Shown here: positions 16,935 through 25,536 of the stretch, piece after piece
Layout: each line of letters opens with the position of its first letter
Numbering within the stretch: the first letter of the stretch is position 1
NCBI RefSeq assembly: GCF_017498565.1
Contig: NZ_CP071794.1
Coordinates: 372,001 to 436,000 of the forward strand
Origin: Parasphingorhabdus cellanae
Lineage (GTDB): Bacteria > Pseudomonadota > Alphaproteobacteria > Sphingomonadales > Sphingomonadaceae
DNA length: 64,000 nucleotides
Reading direction: 5' to 3'
Made by a program: the position numbers and the translations under genes
Notes under the pieces: model-generated
What the model was told of the DNA's origin: nothing
Seen by the model: only the letters and a program-made list of their open reading frames with translations
The model's database searches: none

Positions 16935-17870
16935 TCAAACCGAAGCCAGAAAGGCTTCGATATCATCCATGGCTATCAAGCTTGTGGTTTCGACGTCTTT
17001 ATTTATCCGCTTCACCATGCCGCCCAGTACTTTGCCGCCAAATTCGACAAATTGCTCTACGCCAGCATCTGCAAGATGGACGACAGATTCCCGCCAGCGA
17101 ACGGTTCCTGTTACCTGCTGCACCAGCAATTGGCGGATTTCATCCACATCGCTTACGGCGGCAGCGGTCACATTCGCAAAAACCGGAACTGCCGGCGGCA
17201 TTATGCTCGCCTCGGCCAGTGCCTCTTCCATGGCTTCCGCAGCCGGTTGCATCAGAGAACAATGAAATGGCGCCGATACCGGCAACAAAATCCCGCGCTT
17301 AATCTCATGGTCTTTGGCCAGCGCAATTGCTCTTTCTATAGCCGTCATATGGCCAGAAATCACAACCTGAGTCGGATCATTGTCATTTGCTACAGTACAA
17401 ACCTCGCCTTCGGATGCTGCTTTGGCCAGGCTAGACGCTTTTTTCAGATCAGCACCAAGCAAAGCGGCCATGCCGCCCTCGCCCACTGGAACGGCCTTTT
17501 GCATCGATTGCCCACGCAGTTTCAACAATTCTGCCGTGGTGGTCAGGTTCAAAGCGCCGGCAGCACAAAGCGCGGTATATTCGCCCAGGCTATGACCGGC
17601 GACGTAGGAGCAAATATCCTCTAGCGATTTGCCGCCTTCTTTTTCCATGACTCGCAAAGTTGCAATGGCATTGGCCATGATCGCGGGCTGCGCATTTTCG
17701 GTCAGGGTCAGTTCGTCTTCCGGGCCTTCGCACATCAGCTGAAACAAATTTTGCTCCAGCGCATGATCGACTTCCTGAAAAACTTCGCGCGCCGTGCTGC
17801 TGGCTTCGGCAAGAGCCTTTCCCATACCAACAGCCTGGCTGCCCTGTCCCGGAAAAATGAATGCCTTCAT
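16935..17870 (-). CDS. fabD: Malonyl-CoA:ACP transacylase
   Basis: Loads malonyl groups onto ACP. The 311-residue protein opens with MKAFIFPGQGSQAVGMG (oxyanion-hole GQGSQ at 8-12), has the nucleophile Ser in AGHSLGEYTAL near residue 92 and the catalytic His in SAPFHCSLM near 203. It is the first gene of the minus-strand cluster fabD-fabG-orf-acpP-fabF-mltG and diverges from the kinase gene at 18001, so the 130-base gap should hold both promoters. Confidence 0.96.
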   Translation of the reverse strand: MKAFIFPGQGSQAVGMGKALAEASSTAREVFQEVDHALEQNLFQLMCEGPEDELTLTENAQPAIMANAIATLRVMEKEGGKSLEDICSYVAGHSLGEYTALCAAGALNLTTTAELLKLRGQSMQKAVPVGEGGMAALLGADLKKASSLAKAASEGEVCTVANDNDPTQVVISGHMTAIERAIALAKDHEIKRGILLPVSAPFHCSLMQPAAEAMEEALAEASIMPPAVPVFANVTAAAVSDVDEIRQLLVQQVTGTVRWRESVVHLADAGVEQFVEFGGKVLGGMVKRINKDVETTSLIAMDDIEAFLASV

Positions 17871-18000
17871 GTTCGCCCCTCATCACTTTTGTTAATGTGC
17901 TTTAGCCGCAGGTAAGAGGGAATGGCTTTGCATGCAAGGTTCACGACGCAAATCGCTAGCACTATTGCGATTGCCAAGTTTTAATTGAGCAATTAGATCG

Positions 18001-19407
18001 ATGCAAATGGAGAGTCCTGAATTCGAGCAAAATCTGGCTGATTTTTGCGCCAAAACGTTCCGCCATAATGGAAGGCTTGGCGACGTTCGGCGACTGTCCG
18101 GCGGTGCCAGCATGGAAAGCTGGTCCTTCACCTTTGACGATGAGGCATTTGTTCTGCGGCGGTTGCCTAGGGGCATTGCTCGCGACGAAGAAGGTATGCG
18201 CGGGGTTTCACTCGCGACCCAGGCGGATGTGATTGATCTGGCGGTGCAATCGGGAGTGACAGCCCCTGTTGTCCGCGCGCGATTGCGACCCGAAGATGGT
18301 CTTGGCGAAGGCTTCATCATGGACAAGGTTGAAGGCGAAACGCTTCCCCATAAAATTCTTGGCAAGCCAGAATTTGCCGAAGCCGAGAGCAAGTTAACCG
18401 ATCAATGCGCGGCCGAGCTTTGGAACATTCACAATATCAATCCTGCAAGCCTTGTCGACACGCTCGACTATTTATCGCCAGCCCAGCTGATCGATCAGCA
18501 GAGAGAACGCTATGACGAAATAGGCGCCGCCATTCCGCTGTTTGAATATGCCTTTCATTGGCTCAAAACCAACGCGCCGGAAAGCGACGTAAAAAAGGTC
18601 GTCCATGGCGATTTTCGCATGGGCAATTTGATGATCACGCCAGCGGGGTTGTCGGCGGTGCTGGACTGGGAACTGACCCGTTTGGGCGATCCGGTGCAGG
18701 ATCTGGCCTATCTGTGCACACCAAGCTGGCGGTTTGGCCATTATGAAAAAGTCGCTGGCGGATTTGATACCGCGGAAGCATTTTTTGCCGCCTATGCCAA
18801 ATATAGCGGCGAAACTGTCGATCCGGAACGCTTCCGCTATTGGCTGATTTACTCGACCCTGTGGTGGGGGGTGAGTTGCTTGCTGATGGGCGAAATATGG
18901 CGCAGCCATGGTGACCGGTCGCTCGAACGCACCGTTATCGGCCGCCGCGTCTCGGAAGTGGAAGTCGATCTGGCGTTGCTCTTTGAAGAAATTTTGCCGG
19001 CAGAATTGTGCACGAAGCTGGATTGGCAGCCACCCGAACAGCCCGCGTCACGCGGAGAAATTGGCTATGATGAATTGCTGACGGCAATCGGCGAATGGAA
19101 TAGCGAAACGGTGCAACCCGGCCTTAGAGGACATGACCGGTTCCAGTCCCGTGTGGCGGGCAATGCGCTAGGCATCGCGCAGCGGCAGGCGCTCTACGGG
19201 CCCGCCTTTCAGGCAGCCTCTGACGAACGCCTTAAGGCTATTGGATTTGACCATGGACAGCTTTGCGCTGCCCTTTCAGAAGGGCGAGTAAGTCCCGAGC
19301 ATCCCGGCCTTTGGGATCATTTCCGGCTTTCTGCGCTGGAACGCCTGACGATCGACCAACCCAAATATGCCGGCTTAGCGGTGGCACTCGACAAATGGAG
19401 ACGATGA
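18001..19407 (+). CDS. Phosphotransferase (APH/ACAD10-like kinase family)
   Basis: 468-residue protein with an aminoglycoside-phosphotransferase-type kinase fold: the catalytic loop VHGDFRMGNLMI near residue 201 and the metal motif VLDWELTRLGDPVQDLAYL. A ~130-residue C-terminal extension follows (DELLTAIGEWN...HDRFQSRVAGNALGIAQRQ). Such proteins occur next to, or fused with, acyl-CoA dehydrogenases, as in ACAD10/11, where a 4-hydroxyacyl-CoA is phosphorylated before dehydrogenation. The dehydrogenase gene starts 1 base after this stop, which supports that pairing. Exact substrate unknown. Confidence 0.8.
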   Translation: MQMESPEFEQNLADFCAKTFRHNGRLGDVRRLSGGASMESWSFTFDDEAFVLRRLPRGIARDEEGMRGVSLATQADVIDLAVQSGVTAPVVRARLRPEDGLGEGFIMDKVEGETLPHKILGKPEFAEAESKLTDQCAAELWNIHNINPASLVDTLDYLSPAQLIDQQRERYDEIGAAIPLFEYAFHWLKTNAPESDVKKVVHGDFRMGNLMITPAGLSAVLDWELTRLGDPVQDLAYLCTPSWRFGHYEKVAGGFDTAEAFFAAYAKYSGETVDPERFRYWLIYSTLWWGVSCLLMGEIWRSHGDRSLERTVIGRRVSEVEVDLALLFEEILPAELCTKLDWQPPEQPASRGEIGYDELLTAIGEWNSETVQPGLRGHDRFQSRVAGNALGIAQRQALYGPAFQAASDERLKAIGFDHGQLCAALSEGRVSPEHPGLWDHFRLSALERLTIDQPKYAGLAVALDKWRR

Positions 19408-19408
19408 T

Positions 19409-20674
19409 ATGAGCTTTGATATTCCGCAAGAAATAGAAGATTACCTCACCGTTCTCGATGATTTTATCGAAGCCGAAATCAAACCGATTGAGCGGCGCGA
19501 TGATAATATCCGCTTTTTCGACCATCGCCGCGAGGACAGCCGGACCGATTGGGACAATCAGGGTCTGCCGACCAAGGAATGGGAGGATCTGCTCGACGAG
19601 ATGCGCCGCACCGCTGATGCTGCGGGCCATTTTCGTTATGCTCTGCCCAAGGAATTTGGCGGACAGGATGGCTCCAATCTCGGCATGGCGCGGATCCGCG
19701 AGCATCTCGCGCACAAAGGCCTTGGTCTCCATAATGACTTGCAGAATGAAAATTCCATCGTCGGCAATCTGGTCCAGCCCTTGATGGTCCGGGATTTCGG
19801 AACGGACAAGCAGAAGCAGGAATGCATACCCGCCATGCTCGCGGGCGAGATGAAATGGTGCTTTGGCCTGACCGAAGAAGATCATGGCTCCGATGCGACC
19901 TGGATGGACACGACAGCTGTCGCCGAGCAGCGCGATGGCGTCGATGGCTGGCTGATCAACGGCAACAAAATGTGGACCACCGGCCTGCATGTCGCGAGCC
20001 ATGTGATGACCTTCGCCCGCCACCGCGGCAAAGACGGGGATGCGCAGGGCATAGGCTGTTTCATTGTTCCGACAGACGCCGAAGGCTTTGAAATCGGCGA
20101 ATATATGTGGACATTCAACATGCCCACCGACCACCCGAAATGCAGCTTTACCAATGTCTGGATTCCGGCGGACCAGATATTGGGCGACCTCGACATGGGC
20201 CTCGCCGCCGCGCAGCATTTCGTCCACGAAAACCGCATCCGTCAGGCCGCATCATCCCTCGGCGCCGCGCAATATTGCATCGATGAATCGGTGAAATATG
20301 CCGGAGAGCGCAAACCGTTCGGCAAGCCCCTGTCGGTCAATCAGGCGATCCAGTTTCCGCTGGTCGAACTCCATACGGAAGCCGCCATGTTGCGCCAGCT
20401 AATCTACAAAACTGCCGACCAGATGGACGGCATGGCCAAGGTCGATGTCGCGAAATATCTCTCGGCGCAGGTGTCCATGTGTAACTACCGCGCCAACCGC
20501 CTATGCTGCGACGCCGCCGACCGCGCGATGCAGGTCCATGGCGGCATGGGCTATTCTCGCCACAAGCCGTTTGAACATATCTACCGCCATCACCGCCGCT
20601 ATCGGATCACCGAAGGATCGGAAGAGATCCAGATGCGGAAAATTGGCGGGCATATGTTTAAGTTTATCAAGTGA
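19409..20674 (+). CDS. Acyl-CoA dehydrogenase
   Basis: FAD-dependent dehydrogenase, 421 residues, of the ACAD11-like subgroup. Motifs: CFGLTEEDHGSDATWMDT (FAD/substrate segment), GDLDMGLAAAQHFVHENRIRQ, QVHGGMGYSRHKPFEHIYR and the C-terminal RRYRITEGSEEIQMRKI. It follows the kinase gene by 1 base, so the two almost surely act on the same acyl-CoA, probably a hydroxylated one; that substrate assignment is inference from family knowledge. Confidence 0.9.
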   Translation: MSFDIPQEIEDYLTVLDDFIEAEIKPIERRDDNIRFFDHRREDSRTDWDNQGLPTKEWEDLLDEMRRTADAAGHFRYALPKEFGGQDGSNLGMARIREHLAHKGLGLHNDLQNENSIVGNLVQPLMVRDFGTDKQKQECIPAMLAGEMKWCFGLTEEDHGSDATWMDTTAVAEQRDGVDGWLINGNKMWTTGLHVASHVMTFARHRGKDGDAQGIGCFIVPTDAEGFEIGEYMWTFNMPTDHPKCSFTNVWIPADQILGDLDMGLAAAQHFVHENRIRQAASSLGAAQYCIDESVKYAGERKPFGKPLSVNQAIQFPLVELHTEAAMLRQLIYKTADQMDGMAKVDVAKYLSAQVSMCNYRANRLCCDAADRAMQVHGGMGYSRHKPFEHIYRHHRRYRITEGSEEIQMRKIGGHMFKFIK

Positions 20675-20767
20675 GGTAGGGGGCCTGCTTTGGAGGCAAA
20701 AGCGGATATGAAATTACGTCCCGTATCGGGAAATATTAACCCACAGTGCTAAATTATCTTTAGGTTT

Positions 20768-20846
20768 TAATAACATATTCTGTTAACGAGTTATTAGGGT
20801 CGCGCCATGCGAAGACGGATGGGTATGCCATATTGCTTCGTATAAT
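20768..20846 (+). promoter_or_regulatory. Promoter region of PEP-CTERM gene
   Basis: A perfect -10 TATAAT is at 20841-20846, about 20 bases before the ATG. No good -35 is seen at 17 bp, so an activator may be needed. A 7-bp inverted repeat TAATAAC (20768-20774) / GTTATTA (20790-20796) lies upstream at a position suited to an activator or operator. Candidate only. Confidence 0.35.
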
Positions 20847-20866
20847 ATACCTAACAGGGGTACCAA

Positions 20867-21469
20867 ATGAATAAACTGACTTTTGCTCTAACAGCTGCAG
20901 CGATGACATTCGCCGCGGCGCCAGGCCACGCCGCCGTCACATTTGATGAATCCGTAAGCGGGGACGTTGATACTTTCACAGCAGCTGTCGACGCCTTGGG
21001 CCAGCCAACAAGAACTTTTATCCCCCTGATGGCGGGAACGAATACATTTGCTGGCAGCTTGAACTCTCCCCGAGATCCTGCCGATTTTATCCCATTTGAG
21101 ATTTTGGCTGGTCAAACACTGACGGGCTTGAACGTATCGATAATGAATTCGTTGATTAACGACGGTACGCAAATCTTCTTTAGCAGCACATCTTTCTCCT
21201 CCGGTGATTTTTTCATTGACGTACCGCTGGCCAATTTTTCATCGGCGCTCCCCGATTTGGGGCCAGGAACATATGGTTTGCAACTTGGCAACGGAGTGGT
21301 CGTGCTTGACTATATGGTCGAACTCGAAGTGGCCGGGGCCGCTGTCGCCGCCGTTCCGGAACCAGCGACATGGGCGTTCATGATCTTTGGTTTCGGCGCC
21401 ATTGGTGGAGCGATGCGGCGTCAAAAGAATATGGCGCGCAAAGCGAATGTAAAAGTCAGCTACGCTTAA
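20867..21469 (+). CDS. PEPxxWA-CTERM secreted protein
   Basis: 200-residue exported protein of unknown role. It has an N-terminal signal peptide (MNKLTFALTAAAMTFAAAPGHA), a beta-rich low-complexity middle with no Cys, and a C-terminal sorting tail: PEPATWAFMIFGFG, a hydrophobic stretch, then a basic end (MRRQKN...ARKANVK). This is the sphingomonad PEPxxWA-CTERM signal, thought to be processed by an exosortase-like enzyme; no such enzyme is in this window. AGGGG precedes the ATG, and a strong terminator follows, so it is a single-gene unit. Confidence 0.85.
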   Translation: MNKLTFALTAAAMTFAAAPGHAAVTFDESVSGDVDTFTAAVDALGQPTRTFIPLMAGTNTFAGSLNSPRDPADFIPFEILAGQTLTGLNVSIMNSLINDGTQIFFSSTSFSSGDFFIDVPLANFSSALPDLGPGTYGLQLGNGVVVLDYMVELEVAGAAVAAVPEPATWAFMIFGFGAIGGAMRRQKNMARKANVKVSYA

Positions 21470-21489
21470 GCCAAAAATAAGTTTACCCC

Positions 21490-21523
21490 AAAGCCCTGTC
21501 AGAGCAATCTGGCGGGGCTTTTT
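21490..21523 (+). terminator. Terminator of PEP-CTERM gene
   Basis: 14-bp stem AAAGCCCTGTCAGA / TCTGGCGGGGCTTT with two G-U pairs and a GCAA tetraloop, ending in TTTTTG. It lies 20 bases after the stop codon. Confidence 0.85.
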
Positions 21524-21666
21524 GTTTGTGCTGATTCTGCTTTGGGCGGATGGTTTCAACTGATCGCTGCAACACAAGCACCGAACCGCTGAGCTTCGTC
21601 ACGCTGGTTTATGCTGCCTTGAAGAGTTCCTTTGCCAAGGGAAGTCTGGCTTCGTATATTTAATCC

Positions 21667-23142
21667 ATGCCATTACCATCTTCGATTCAATATATTCTCG
21701 TGTCCCTTACTGGCGCGGCCGTGTTTTGCTTGAGCTCGGTTGGTGCATCGGCTCAATCTGCAGCGAAGAGCAATCCAGATTTGATTTCTGTCGAACACAT
21801 CAAGGCCGATTTGGAATATCTCTACACAAATCTCGCCGACGCTCATTATGATCTCTATGCGTACCGGAGCGAAGCGGACTATGATGCATATTACCATGGA
21901 TTGTTACATCGGATAGATCGACCCTTGGATCGAGCAAGTACGGCTGCGATGTTTCAAAAGTTTGCTGCTTTTGGACGTATTGGACATGCAAGTAGCGACA
22001 GTCCGGCTCAAGAATTTGTCGCTCATCTCCAACGGGGTGGTCGTTTTGTTCCTCTTTTCGCGCGCGTAGAACCTGACGGTCGCGTCTTGTTGACCCGAAC
22101 GGCTGACGCAGATGGACAGGCATTGGCGGGGAGCGAACTAGTTACGATCGACGACGAACCTGTAGCCCGACGACTGAAACGTCTTGGCGACATCGTTTCG
22201 GCAGAGCAGGCATATATGGCCTCGGCCCGCATGGAGCAGCTATTGCCAGCTTTGCTATGGCTTGATCGAAAAACCGACGACGCCCTGCAGATTACCCTGC
22301 GGGTAGACGGTGAATTGAATGAGTTATCAATACCGGCGGTGACGATGTCCGAGTTTGGTGCAATCGGTAAAGCGCACCCAACAGCCACCCTTGAAGCTGA
22401 CTTTGGTAAGCTAGATGCTCAGATAATGCCAAATGGAGTTGCCTATCTTCGTCCGGGGCCATTTGGAAACCAGAAACTGACGGAGTTCGTTGATCTCATA
22501 GATGATTCCTTTATCAAATTCATCGACGCCGGCGCGACGGACCTTATTCTAGACCTCCGGAACAATCCCGGCGGTGATAATAGTTTTAGCGACCCTTTGA
22601 TATCTTGGTTCGCTGACAAACCTTTCCGTTTCGCATCCAGTTTCATGCTAAAGGCGAGCGCACCGACCAAAGCTCATTATGATCGCTTAACTGCTAAAGG
22701 CATGCCTCAGGATTCTACCTTGTCTCGGTTGATCGCAGCAGAACGCGATCAACCGAATGGAAAACGCTATCCGTTCGAGATAGCTTTGAACTCGCCGCGT
22801 GAAGGACAACGCTTTACTGGACGTATCTGGGTGCTGGTAAATCGTCATAGCTATTCCAACGCAGCATCGGTAGCTGCGACAATTCAAGATTATGGTTTCG
22901 GAACAGTGATGGGTGAGGAAACAGCTGATTTGCCAACGAGCTTTGCCTCCATCGTTCATTTCACGCTGCCTCATAGCGGTTTCAAGATAGCCTATCCAAA
23001 AAGCTATTTTGTAAGACCAAATGGTGATCAAAGAGTACGCGGCGTAGTTCCAGACATATTATTATCACGTCAGCCGATCGGTTTCACGGAAGACATCATG
23101 CTTGAAAACGCACTCATACGGATAGAAGCAGCTCACCCCTGA
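21667..23142 (+). CDS. S41-family peptidase-like exported protein
   Basis: 491-residue protein with a signal peptide (MPLPSSIQYILVSLTGAAVF...ASA). The C-terminal half is a tail-specific-protease-like (S41) fold: DLILDLRNNPGGDN, then WVLVNRHSYSNAASVAATIQDY with the candidate nucleophile Ser, and GEETADLPTSFA. The N-terminal region (about 30-200) is a helical cap with a PDZ-like segment (LAGSELVTIDDEPVARRL). The lack of a Shine-Dalgarno sequence leaves the start uncertain. Substrate is unknown; related proteins are often annotated as hypothetical S41 peptidases. Confidence 0.75.
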   Translation: MPLPSSIQYILVSLTGAAVFCLSSVGASAQSAAKSNPDLISVEHIKADLEYLYTNLADAHYDLYAYRSEADYDAYYHGLLHRIDRPLDRASTAAMFQKFAAFGRIGHASSDSPAQEFVAHLQRGGRFVPLFARVEPDGRVLLTRTADADGQALAGSELVTIDDEPVARRLKRLGDIVSAEQAYMASARMEQLLPALLWLDRKTDDALQITLRVDGELNELSIPAVTMSEFGAIGKAHPTATLEADFGKLDAQIMPNGVAYLRPGPFGNQKLTEFVDLIDDSFIKFIDAGATDLILDLRNNPGGDNSFSDPLISWFADKPFRFASSFMLKASAPTKAHYDRLTAKGMPQDSTLSRLIAAERDQPNGKRYPFEIALNSPREGQRFTGRIWVLVNRHSYSNAASVAATIQDYGFGTVMGEETADLPTSFASIVHFTLPHSGFKIAYPKSYFVRPNGDQRVRGVVPDILLSRQPIGFTEDIMLENALIRIEAAHP

Positions 23143-23423
23143 GGCTTAGCAATTCGCTAACGCACAGGGGGCTTATCTTGGTCAGTGTTTTGAGGAGGTT
23201 TCTAAAGTCCGCCTTCGGGATATAGCAATCCCTCTGGCACAAGGTTGCTCTCTTCCCCCTTTCCTACATTGTACCAGATAGGTTATCTTCTCTGTTCCCC
23301 CTATAGAACAAGGACGATATAGATGACCGAACTCCCCCTCACGATAGCTTCACCGATATCCCTTCCGCTGATGATCTGGCGCAGCCCAGGGAGCGCCATG
23401 ATGGCTGGTCGCCGGACCGGCAG

Positions 23424-24104
23424 GTGGTGTTTCTCGAAGCCTTGGCAAGAACCGGTAATGTCAAAGCCGCCGCCGCCTATACCGGATTGTCGCGCGAGAG
23501 CGCGTACAAGCTCAGGCGGCGCCCCGATGGCCGGGCCTTTGCCCGGGCGTGGGATGCGGCGCTTATCCATGCGCGCGATATCTATCAGGATGCGCTTCTC
23601 GACAAGGGGCTGAATGGCTGGAACGAGGCGGTATGGCATCAGGGCGAGGAAGTGGGCATGCGCACCCGCTGGAGCGCGCCCTTGTTTCTGGCTGCCATGG
23701 CGCGGCTCGACAAGATGGCGGATGGTATTGATCTGGCGGGCAAGCCGGCACGGGTGGCAGCGGAGCATTTTGATGATTTGCTCGACGGCATTGGCAAGGG
23801 TGAGGATTGTGCAGCGCTGGTGGACAAGATAGAGGCGTCTGGCCGGATGGCAAGCGCCCCGAGCGATGCGCGGTCCAACAGCGATTTGCTGGCGGCGATC
23901 ACTCTCCATAGCGAACGCGAGACGATTCAGGCGATGGCGCCGGAGGATATTGATGTGTCGGACCTGGATGTCGCAGATTGTGAGGACTGGGATGATCTCC
24001 AATGGGAACGCGCCGAGCGCAGCGGGTATTTGGAGCGCAGCGGCTTTTATGAGCAGGAGGAAGGCGAGGATGCCGAGAAACAAGAGCCTGTGAGAATTGT
24101 GTGA
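23424..24104 (+). CDS. Helix-turn-helix protein with frame-broken 5' end
   Basis: 226-residue frame from a GTG. It resembles a sphingomonad family with an N-terminal helix-turn-helix (LARTGNVKAAAAYTGLSRES, then AYKLRRRPDGRAF) and an acidic tail. The family hallmark HDGWSPDRQ is encoded just upstream in the same frame (about 23397-23423), but that stretch has no start codon. A good start (ATG 23323, AAGGA 8 nt upstream) lies in another frame. One extra C in the CCCCC run at 23334-23338 would join them into one ~260-residue protein. So either a 1-base deletion or a sequence error broke the gene. Its stop codon lies inside a copy of the short GTGTGAACTTTG repeat. Confidence 0.6.
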   Translation: MVFLEALARTGNVKAAAAYTGLSRESAYKLRRRPDGRAFARAWDAALIHARDIYQDALLDKGLNGWNEAVWHQGEEVGMRTRWSAPLFLAAMARLDKMADGIDLAGKPARVAAEHFDDLLDGIGKGEDCAALVDKIEASGRMASAPSDARSNSDLLAAITLHSERETIQAMAPEDIDVSDLDVADCEDWDDLQWERAERSGYLERSGFYEQEEGEDAEKQEPVRIV

Positions 24105-24156
24105 ACTTTGAAGCGTGACATGGAGAAATGATGGTGTGAGAATTGTGTGAACTTTG
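24089..24156 (+). repeat. Two copies of short interspersed repeat (R1, R2)
   Basis: Identical 22-bp units at 24089-24110 and 24135-24156, with core TGTGTGAACTTTG preceded by TGTGAGAAT. R1 overlaps the end and supplies the stop of the HTH gene. Four more copies with the same core occur in the window. Confidence 0.8.
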
Positions 24157-24190
24157 GGAAGGGAAGATAGTCGGGCAAAGCTAGCGGTTG

Positions 24191-24270
24191 GTGCTCCGCA
24201 CTTGATGCGGAGCCTAGGATGGCTGCCACGCCCGTCTACCCTGGGCTCCGGGTCTGCGCCCGGAGCACGG
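24191..24270 (+). repeat. REP-like palindromic element, family A copy 1
   Basis: Compound palindrome: GCTCCGCA / TGCGGAGC stem, a middle region with a degenerate inverted repeat (cleaner as AGCCCAGGGT/ACCCTGGGCT in copy 2), and a GCTCCGGG / CCCGGAGC stem. A near-identical copy in the same orientation lies inside glyS at 32328-32404. Confidence 0.85.
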
Positions 24271-24296
24271 TTGGGTGAAAGGCCGGGAGAAACCCA

Positions 24297-24316
24297 TGTG
24301 ATCTGTGTGAACTTTG
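24297..24316 (+). repeat. Short interspersed repeat (R3)
   Basis: 20-bp copy, TGTGATCTG then the shared core ending GTGAACTTTG, between family A and family C palindromes. Confidence 0.75.
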
Positions 24317-24334
24317 AGGGTGCGCCTTTTGCCA

Positions 24335-24414
24335 TCGTCATTCCAGCGCAAGCTGGAATCTCCATGCAGCAGAGCGGCAGGTCTCGAGGAGATCCCAGCT
24401 TGCGCTGGGATGAC
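24335..24414. repeat. REP-like palindromic element, family C
   Basis: Two inverted arms: CGTCATTCCAGC...GGAATCTCC (24335-24363) and GGAGATCCCAGC...GGATGACG (24388-24414), each with its own small hairpin. This is the widespread bacterial intergenic repeat whose translation reads VIPAQAGIS. Confidence 0.85.
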
Positions 24415-24429
24415 GGGGGGTGATGGGGG

Positions 24430-24449
24430 TGTGAATGGTGTGAACTTTG
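24430..24449 (+). repeat. Short interspersed repeat (R4)
   Basis: 20-bp copy, TGTGAATGG then GTGAACTTTG, immediately after the family C palindrome. Confidence 0.75.
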
Positions 24450-24488
24450 GAAAGTGTTTTTATTGGGCGTTGGGCACCCGGCGCGCGG

Positions 24489-24746
24489 GAGTCTTTGTTT
24501 AACCTCAGGCGCCGGGCGGGCCCATCCGGGCCCTTGGCTACGCGCCAATAAGGCGCGGCGGACGTCATTTGATTTTTGGCGCCCTTGCCTCGCTGCGCTC
24601 GGTTATATGGTCTCAAACGAAGCGTTTAGTGTCGCGCTGATCCGACGCGAAGCGGAGGCAAGCGCGACTGCGCGCCCGAGCTTATGCGAGGAAAGCCAAG
24701 CGGGCGGATGCCCGCGCCCGGCGCCTGAGGGAATAAACAAAGACTC
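24489..24746. repeat. 258-bp giant imperfect palindrome
   Basis: The ends form a ~33-bp inverted repeat: GAGTCTTTGTTTA plus CCTCAGGCGCCGGGCG on the left, and its complement at 24710-24746. Inside, CTTGGCT (24533) pairs with AGCCAAG (24694), CTTGCCTC (24584) with GAGGCAAG (24655), and AAACG/CGTTT sits near the centre (24615-24627). CGCGCC-AATAA-GGCGCG (24541-24557) is a side hairpin. No coding frame looks real. It ends about 160 bases before rpsF. Confidence 0.75.
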
Positions 24747-24907
24747 TCCTCTCCTAACCACAACACTTGCATTCCTCTCGCAAATCCGCCATGAGCGCCG
24801 CTTCCACGTCATTCGACTGTTCGAATCGCTTGGAAAACCAAAGAAAGCCGGAGGGGCGTGTCTGCATGGTGCGGCGTCAGCGATCGGTAATATGAAGGAA
24901 ATACTGC

Positions 24908-25279
24908 ATGCCGCATTATGAGCATGTCTTCCTCGCGCGTCAGGATTTGAGCCAGTCTCAAGTCGATGCACTCGCTCAGGAAGCTACAAAAATTGTTGAA
25001 GCCAATGAAGGCAAAGTCGTTTTGACGGAAACCTGGGGCCTGCGCACGCTGGCTTACAAGGTTCAGAAAAACCGCAAAGCGCATTACGTTATGCTGCGTC
25101 TTGACGCACCGACCAACGTGATTGCCGAGTTGGAACGTCAGACCCGTATCAACGAAGATGTGATCCGTTTTCTGACCATCCGCGTAGACGAGCACGAAGA
25201 AGGCCCGTCCGTCATGATGCGTAAGCCTGATCGTGACACACGCCGTGGTGGCGGTGATCGCCCGCGTCGCGATAGTTAA
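24908..25279 (+). CDS. rpsF: 30S ribosomal protein S6
   Basis: Binds S18 and 16S rRNA in the platform of the small subunit. The 123-residue product begins [18 protein letters not shown] and has [25 protein letters not shown] and [20 protein letters not shown] segments of S6, with a basic Arg/Gly tail. AAGGAA lies 9 nt before the ATG. It heads the rpsF-rpsR-rplI operon. The usual S6:S18 autoregulatory leader may lie upstream but I could not resolve it. Confidence 0.97.
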   Translation: MPHYEHVFLARQDLSQSQVDALAQEATKIVEANEGKVVLTETWGLRTLAYKVQKNRKAHYVMLRLDAPTNVIAELERQTRINEDVIRFLTIRVDEHEEGPSVMMRKPDRDTRRGGGDRPRRDS

Positions 25280-25300
25280 GCTAGAAAAGGAGTAATAATC

Positions 25301-25525
25301 ATGGGACGTCCATTTTTCCGTCGCCGCAAAAGCTGCCCCTTTTCCGGCAAGAACGCACAACCCATCGACTATAAAGATGTGAAGATGCTGCAGGGATATA
25401 TTTCCGAGCGCGGCAAGATCGTACCTAGTCGTATCACCGCAGTTTCTGCCAAGAAGCAGCGCGAATTGTCCAAGGCAATTAAACGCGCACGCCATCTCGG
25501 CCTGCTGCCTTATCTCGTGAAATAG
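25301..25525 (+). CDS. rpsR: 30S ribosomal protein S18
   Basis: 74-residue basic protein of the small-subunit platform and partner of S6. Motifs: [53 protein letters not shown] and LLPYLVK, all standard. A strong AAAAGGAG precedes it. It lies 21 bases after rpsF and 11 bases before rplI. Confidence 0.98.
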   Translation: MGRPFFRRRKSCPFSGKNAQPIDYKDVKMLQGYISERGKIVPSRITAVSAKKQRELSKAIKRARHLGLLPYLVK

Positions 25526-25536
25526 GAGCAAGAGAC

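Noticed and set aside
24089..24449. CRISPR array suspicion for the short repeat
   Set aside because: Units are irregularly spaced (24 to 140 bp), the spacers are palindromic repeats of known type, and no cas gene is present.
23301..24548. 415-codon minus-strand frame
   Set aside because: It runs antisense through the HTH gene and then across REP-like repeats; its translation (VHTI, SQRKLGSP-type phrases) is typical of read-through of such repeats, with no domain.
24454..24971. Two medium frames on opposite strands upstream of rpsF
   Set aside because: Both lie across the giant palindrome and overlap rpsF; translations are low-complexity repeat products.
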